Below, one piece after another: positions 16,375-19,513 of a stretch of 19,513 bases of DNA. Made by a program: the position numbers and the translations under genes. Where the stretch lies: assembly GCA_964591225.1 (NCBI GenBank), contig CAZQAO010000011.1:1-19513 (forward strand), read 5' to 3'. Position 1 is the stretch's first letter; each line of letters starts with the position of its first letter. The notes under the pieces were generated by a model. It saw only the letters and a list, made by a program, of their open reading frames with translations. It was not told the DNA's origin and ran no database searches. Source of the DNA: MGBC108787 sp964591225 (GTDB lineage: Bacteria > Bacillota_I > Bacilli_A > RF39 > UBA660).

Positions 16375-17181
16375 ATGAGTTCTAGAATGGATCGTTATTA
16401 TGAAGAAGAACCAGTAGTGGCTTCTCGAACTAAAAGAAATGAACAATTATATCAAGAAATTAATCATAATGACTTAGAAGATGTGAATTTAAGTAGTAAT
16501 GCTCATGTAATTGGAGATAATGATATCAATATCGATGGTATTAAAGAATTATTAGAAAAGAAATATCATGAAGAACCTAAAAAAACTAGTATTTTCGCCG
16601 AAGTTGATCAAAATAAGGCGGAACTAATCGATACCGAAGAAACTAAAGAATACGATATTAATGCTATCTTAGAAAAAGCTAAATTAAATAAAGATGTTCA
16701 TTATGAAACCGATCGTTTAAAAAAAATTCATGATACTCAATATGATATTTTAAAAAGTTTAGATGTTAATAAAGAAGATGATGAAACTGATAGCAAAGTA
16801 ACATCTAATAAAGAAGATTTAGTAGAATTAATTAATACGATTACGGAAAAAGAAATGACTAAAGAATTAGATCCCTTAGATATTCTTTCTGATTTAAAGG
16901 GTAGTGAAAATACTGTTGTTTTAGAAGGGGTAACTAAAGATAGTGAGAAAGAAGAGTTAAAAGATACGGTAAAAGAAGAAGTTAAAAAAGAAATTGATAA
17001 ATCTTTTTATACTAATTCTTTATCTTTTACCCAAAGTGATTTTGATGATTTCAATGATTTAAAAGAAGATGTGGCTTCTAATAAAATATTAGTTCGCGTG
17101 TTATTAGTAGTTATGGCGATAGCTCTAGTCGTCGGGATTGTCTTTTTAGTTAATGCTGTCTTTCATTTAGATTTATTTTAA
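16375..17181 (+). CDS. Acidic tail-anchored hypothetical protein
   Basis: I do not recognise a family. The product has 268 residues: about 235 of strongly charged, Glu/Lys/Asp-rich, mostly helical or disordered sequence, then one C-terminal membrane helix (about 239-261, rich in Val/Leu/Ile) and a short hydrophobic end. With no signal peptide, the bulk should face the cytoplasm. A short motif seems to recur: NIDGIKELLEKK (52-63) and YDINAILEKAK (93-103), with looser versions later, which could be helix-forming contact sites. AGGTGA stands 5 bases before ATG. A terminator follows at once, so the gene is probably monocistronic. Confidence 0.75.
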   Translation: MSSRMDRYYEEEPVVASRTKRNEQLYQEINHNDLEDVNLSSNAHVIGDNDINIDGIKELLEKKYHEEPKKTSIFAEVDQNKAELIDTEETKEYDINAILEKAKLNKDVHYETDRLKKIHDTQYDILKSLDVNKEDDETDSKVTSNKEDLVELINTITEKEMTKELDPLDILSDLKGSENTVVLEGVTKDSEKEELKDTVKEEVKKEIDKSFYTNSLSFTQSDFDDFNDLKEDVASNKILVRVLLVVMAIALVVGIVFLVNAVFHLDLF

Positions 17182-17203
17182 GAAGTGTAGAACTTCTTTT
17201 TTT
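17180..17203 (+). terminator. Terminator before yunB
   Basis: AAGAAGT (17180-17186) pairs perfectly with ACTTCTT (17192-17198) over a 5-base loop and runs into a T tract. Confidence 0.9.
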
Positions 17204-17208
17204 ATTCA

Positions 17209-17214
17209 TATAAT
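17209..17214 (+). promoter_or_regulatory. Possible -10 box for yunB
   Basis: TATAAT lies only 5 bases before ATG 17220, with no TG extension and no clear -35. If used, the transcript would be leaderless or start just before ATG 17232. Confidence 0.35.
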
Positions 17215-17219
17215 TTAGC

Positions 17220-17960
17220 ATGAGAGTAAAAATGGTTCGAAAACATCCAATTCATATTAAAATATCCACGGTTTTAGGATTACTTTTTTTAGTTATTGTC
17301 ATTTTAACATTTTTTATTTATTACTCTATAAATACGAAAGTAACTCCCCGGTTAATTGCTATAGCGGAATCTAGTATCCATAAATTAAATGAAACAATTT
17401 TTATGCAATATCAAGTTAAAAATATATATAATAAACTGCAATTAGAAGACGTTATCATCTTAAATAAGAATGCTAATGATGAAATATTAACTGTGGATTT
17501 TAAATTAGAAAATGCCTATGCTGCTTTATCTTTAATTACGAGTTACTTAAAAGAAAATTTAGAAAGTAATGAAGCCCGTAATCAGATCTTAAAATATTAT
17601 GATGAAGATTTAAGCACGAGACTAGGTAGTATTATTCTTTCTATTCCTCTAGGAGTAAGTTCTAATAATATCTTTCTTGCTAATTTAGGACCAAGAATAC
17701 CTGTTCAAGTAAAATATATGGATTATTTAGCAACTAGTATTCGCATTAAATTACAAGATTACGGCATTAATAATGTTTTAGTATCTATGTATATCGATTG
17801 TTCTCTTACTAATGAAATATTAGTACCCCATAGTGAAAAAGAAATAGAACACACATATAGTATTTTAATTGCTTCTAAAATTATTCAAGGAACTGTCCCC
17901 GATTATTATGGGGGATCATTAGAAACAAAAAGTAACATTTTAAATATTCCTATGGAATAA
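17220..17960 (+). CDS. yunB: YunB-family sporulation-associated membrane protein
   Basis: This 246-residue protein matches YunB, a protein made in the mother cell and needed for normal sporulation in Bacillus subtilis; its biochemical role is unclear. One membrane helix (about 16-38) follows a basic N-terminus, placing the rest outside the cytoplasm. Family-like segments are the NIFLANLGPRIPVQVKY region (about 155-171), YGINNVLV (about 181-188) and the C-terminal IIQGTVPDYYGG. The start is uncertain: ATG 17220 has no ribosome site and lies 5 bases after a TATAAT, while ATG 17232 has a weak GAGAG 5 bases upstream. No other sporulation gene is visible here, so it may have another envelope function in this organism. 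Confidence 0.88.
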   Translation: MRVKMVRKHPIHIKISTVLGLLFLVIVILTFFIYYSINTKVTPRLIAIAESSIHKLNETIFMQYQVKNIYNKLQLEDVIILNKNANDEILTVDFKLENAYAALSLITSYLKENLESNEARNQILKYYDEDLSTRLGSIILSIPLGVSSNNIFLANLGPRIPVQVKYMDYLATSIRIKLQDYGINNVLVSMYIDCSLTNEILVPHSEKEIEHTYSILIASKIIQGTVPDYYGGSLETKSNILNIPME

Positions 17961-17966
17961 AAAGTG

Positions 17967-17975
17967 TGCTATAAT
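17967..17975 (+). promoter_or_regulatory. Extended -10 promoter
   Basis: TGC plus perfect TATAAT starts 7 bases after the yunB stop and 19 bases before ATG 17994. The -35 region is poor. No terminator separates it from yunB, so read-through is also possible. Confidence 0.65.
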
Positions 17976-17993
17976 TTAAAGTAGGTGAAGGCT

Positions 17994-18827
17994 ATGGAAG
18001 GAAATGCTTTAGTAAATAGTGCTATTGATGAAGCTGTTAAAAAATATCTACAGTATAAAAGTACCCCCGAAAATGAAGAATTTCATTCCTTTTTGGTAAA
18101 TGTGATTAAAACCTTAATTTATCTTTATGGCGAATTAGATATTGTTAATCCCTATCAAACGCAAACCGCCATGGCTGCTAGTGTTTTTGATACTAATTTA
18201 AAAAAATATGGTTTAAGTGATCAACGTTTAAATGATTTTAAAGATAATTGTTTAAAGTATCAAGAAAATGCCCAAAATATCGATATTTTAAAAACAAGTT
18301 TTTTAGAAATTCAACGTATCTTAGTTGAAATGTTTATTTTAAAAAAAGATCATGTTCTTATTAGCGAGGAAGAAGAAAAAGAATTTCAAACTTATTTATA
18401 TTCGAAAGAAGATACTGACCCTTTAAAATTAAATTTATATAATCAATTAACTCCTGATTCTAACGAAATCATCTTGTATTATCATAGTTTACTTTATTCC
18501 CAAAAACATAAATTTGTCTTAACAGAATACAAAGATGTGGCTTTAGATAAAGAAGCTTACCAATTAGCTGGATATAATATCGTGGAAGTAATGAATATGA
18601 GTGAACAAGAAATATTAAATGTTAATAATAAGGTTTATCATTTCTTTCGAATTAAAGAAACAGATATGAATAAAAGACAAAGACTAGAAAGTGCTATTGC
18701 TTATTATAAAAAATATGGTAATGCCATTACGAGTGGTAATGGTTATGTAGATATGCTTTTATTATCTAGTGTGGTTGCTACAGGTCTTATGGTAGCTATT
18801 ATTATCGCCACGAAAATAGCGGGGTAG
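17994..18827 (+). CDS. Tail-anchored hypothetical protein
   Basis: I do not recognise a family. The product has 277 residues from ATG 17994, which I prefer over the in-frame GTG at 17985 because AGGTGAAGG lies at ribosome-site spacing before it and would overlap the GTG. The sequence is mostly helical, with a glutamate run near residues 120-126, and ends in one hydrophobic helix (about 251-274) with a four-residue tail. With no signal peptide, the soluble part should be cytoplasmic. It lies directly after yunB and 4 bases before yutD, so it is probably co-transcribed with yutD. Confidence 0.78.
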   Translation: MEGNALVNSAIDEAVKKYLQYKSTPENEEFHSFLVNVIKTLIYLYGELDIVNPYQTQTAMAASVFDTNLKKYGLSDQRLNDFKDNCLKYQENAQNIDILKTSFLEIQRILVEMFILKKDHVLISEEEEKEFQTYLYSKEDTDPLKLNLYNQLTPDSNEIILYYHSLLYSQKHKFVLTEYKDVALDKEAYQLAGYNIVEVMNMSEQEILNVNNKVYHFFRIKETDMNKRQRLESAIAYYKKYGNAITSGNGYVDMLLLSSVVATGLMVAIIIATKIAG

Positions 18828-18831
18828 AAAT

Positions 18832-19116
18832 ATGGAAATAACAATTAATAATCAAACCTATGAAGTGGTAAGAAATGTTAAAGATGCTTTAAATGAAGCG
18901 GAATTAAAAGAGAAATTAACTGATTATTTTGATAATTTTGATTATGTTCTAGGAGACTATGCTTATGGGAAATTAAGACTTAAAGGTTTTAATGAAGAAA
19001 CTAATAAAAATTGTAAGTCTTATAATAATATTGCTAATGTAGATACATATTTAAAAGAAAACTGTGCTTATGGCTGCCATTATTTCTTATTAAAGAAAGT
19101 TAAAGGCTTGCAATAA
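18832..19116 (+). CDS. yutD: YutD-like protein (DUF1027)
   Basis: This 94-residue cytosolic protein matches the YutD-like family of Bacilli, whose biochemical function is not established. The diagnostic segments are FDYVLGDYAYGKLRLKGF (36-53) and ENCAYGCHYFLLKK (76-89), with Cys78 and Cys82 where family members have a similar CxxGC arrangement. The length is close to the family core. It begins 4 bases after the upstream stop with only a weak ribosome site, so translation is probably coupled. A terminator hairpin overlaps its stop codon. Its presence supports assignment to Bacilli. Confidence 0.87.
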   Translation: MEITINNQTYEVVRNVKDALNEAELKEKLTDYFDNFDYVLGDYAYGKLRLKGFNEETNKNCKSYNNIANVDTYLKENCAYGCHYFLLKKVKGLQ

Positions 19117-19125
19117 GCTTTTTTT
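19102..19125 (+). terminator. Terminator overlapping the yutD stop
   Basis: AAAGGCTT (19102-19109) pairs with AAGCTTTT (19115-19122), with one G-T pair, over a 5-base loop and runs into T residues. The hairpin contains the end of the coding sequence. Confidence 0.7.
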
Positions 19126-19135
19126 GTGTTATAAT
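19108..19135 (+). promoter_or_regulatory. Promoter of the last, partial gene
   Basis: TGT plus TATAAT (19127-19135) forms an extended -10. TTGCAA (19108-19113) lies 16 bases upstream, inside the terminator hairpin. GTGAGG gives a ribosome site 7 bases before ATG 19161. Confidence 0.7.
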
Positions 19136-19160
19136 ATTTTTAGAATAGTGAGGTATGCGT

Positions 19161-19513
19161 ATGGCAAGTGCTACGATAGTTAAATATCCGGATGGAAGAA
19201 CTGAAAATATGGTTGTTTTAACCCATTTTCAAAAGAATGGGACAGAAGTTATCGGCTTTGGTACGGATAAAGTTGATAATGGACATAAAGTAATAGGGGT
19301 TAGTTATTTAGATAATAATTTATTTCAAAATATAATTGATGCTAGTAAATGGGATGAAATCAAAGGATATTTAGTTGATATTATTCATGGTCGGATGACT
19401 GATGTCGAATATTTAGATGTACCGGTAGAAGTACTTGTAAGTACTGATGTTTATCGTCCTCTTGGTTTAAGAGAAGAAAATTACCAAAGTATAGTTACGA
19501 ATTATGAACAATT
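19161..19513 (+). CDS. Hypothetical protein, 3' end cut by window
   Basis: An open frame of 117 codons starts MASATIVKYPDG and runs off the window without a stop. I do not recognise a family. It begins with beta-strand-like sequence and has no signal peptide or membrane helix in the visible part; it contains IIHGRMTDVEYLDVPVEV in the middle. ATG 19161 is chosen because GTGAGG is 7 bases upstream; the in-frame ATG at 19155 is too close to it. Promoter, ribosome site and uninterrupted frame support a real gene. Confidence 0.75.
   Translation, partial: MASATIVKYPDGRTENMVVLTHFQKNGTEVIGFGTDKVDNGHKVIGVSYLDNNLFQNIIDASKWDEIKGYLVDIIHGRMTDVEYLDVPVEVLVSTDVYRPLGLREENYQSIVTNYEQ

Overview
The window is very AT-rich, with dense short-spaced genes, strong AGGAGG/GGTGA ribosome sites and TGA used as a stop (ends of the genes at 12139 and 12861). 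Trp codons are TGG, so the standard bacterial code applies rather than the Mycoplasma code. YutD, YunB and the Met_gamma_lyase-family protein point to Bacillota, class Bacilli. The extreme AT bias and giant surface proteins suggest an uncultured host-associated (gut-type) Bacilli lineage such as RF39/Erysipelotrichales relatives. That placement is inference. A run of 100 N (11641-11740) marks an assembly gap.

Region 1 (1-12080) is a surface-protein block. A small unknown gene (31-291) precedes two giant genes. The first (352-7635) is a secreted, membrane-anchored zinc protease of the IgA1-protease/Zmp type (family M26). Its N-terminus carries a cohesin-like domain, a two-helix membrane hairpin and dockerin-like loops, followed by four tandem ~208-residue modules, a GLUG region and the HETAH catalytic site. 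The second (7761-12040, interrupted by the gap) is an anchored multidomain protein: NPCBM, a transglutaminase-like Cys/His/Asp core, a helical region, F5/8 type C, three Ig-like repeats and a C-terminal membrane anchor. The two giants share a near-identical promoter and a matching signal-anchor motif (SLFxAxDY at residue 24 in both), so they look like a co-regulated, co-targeted pair that acts on host or mucosal glycoproteins.

Region 2 (12111-15990) is a tightly overlapping housekeeping operon: a FabG-like SDR, an unknown 156-aa protein, a PLP enzyme of the Met_gamma_lyase/aluminium-resistance family, an RluA-type pseudouridine synthase and RluB. It ends in a bidirectional terminator shared with a convergent ferredoxin gene, whose product has an unusual Cys/His-rich tail.

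Region 3 (16260-19513) starts with the divergent ferredoxin promoter. It then encodes a tail-anchored acidic protein, YunB, a second tail-anchored protein and YutD, and ends with an unrecognised gene cut by the window edge. No RNA genes, insertion sequences or CRISPR arrays were seen, and no gene-free stretch exceeds 300 bases.
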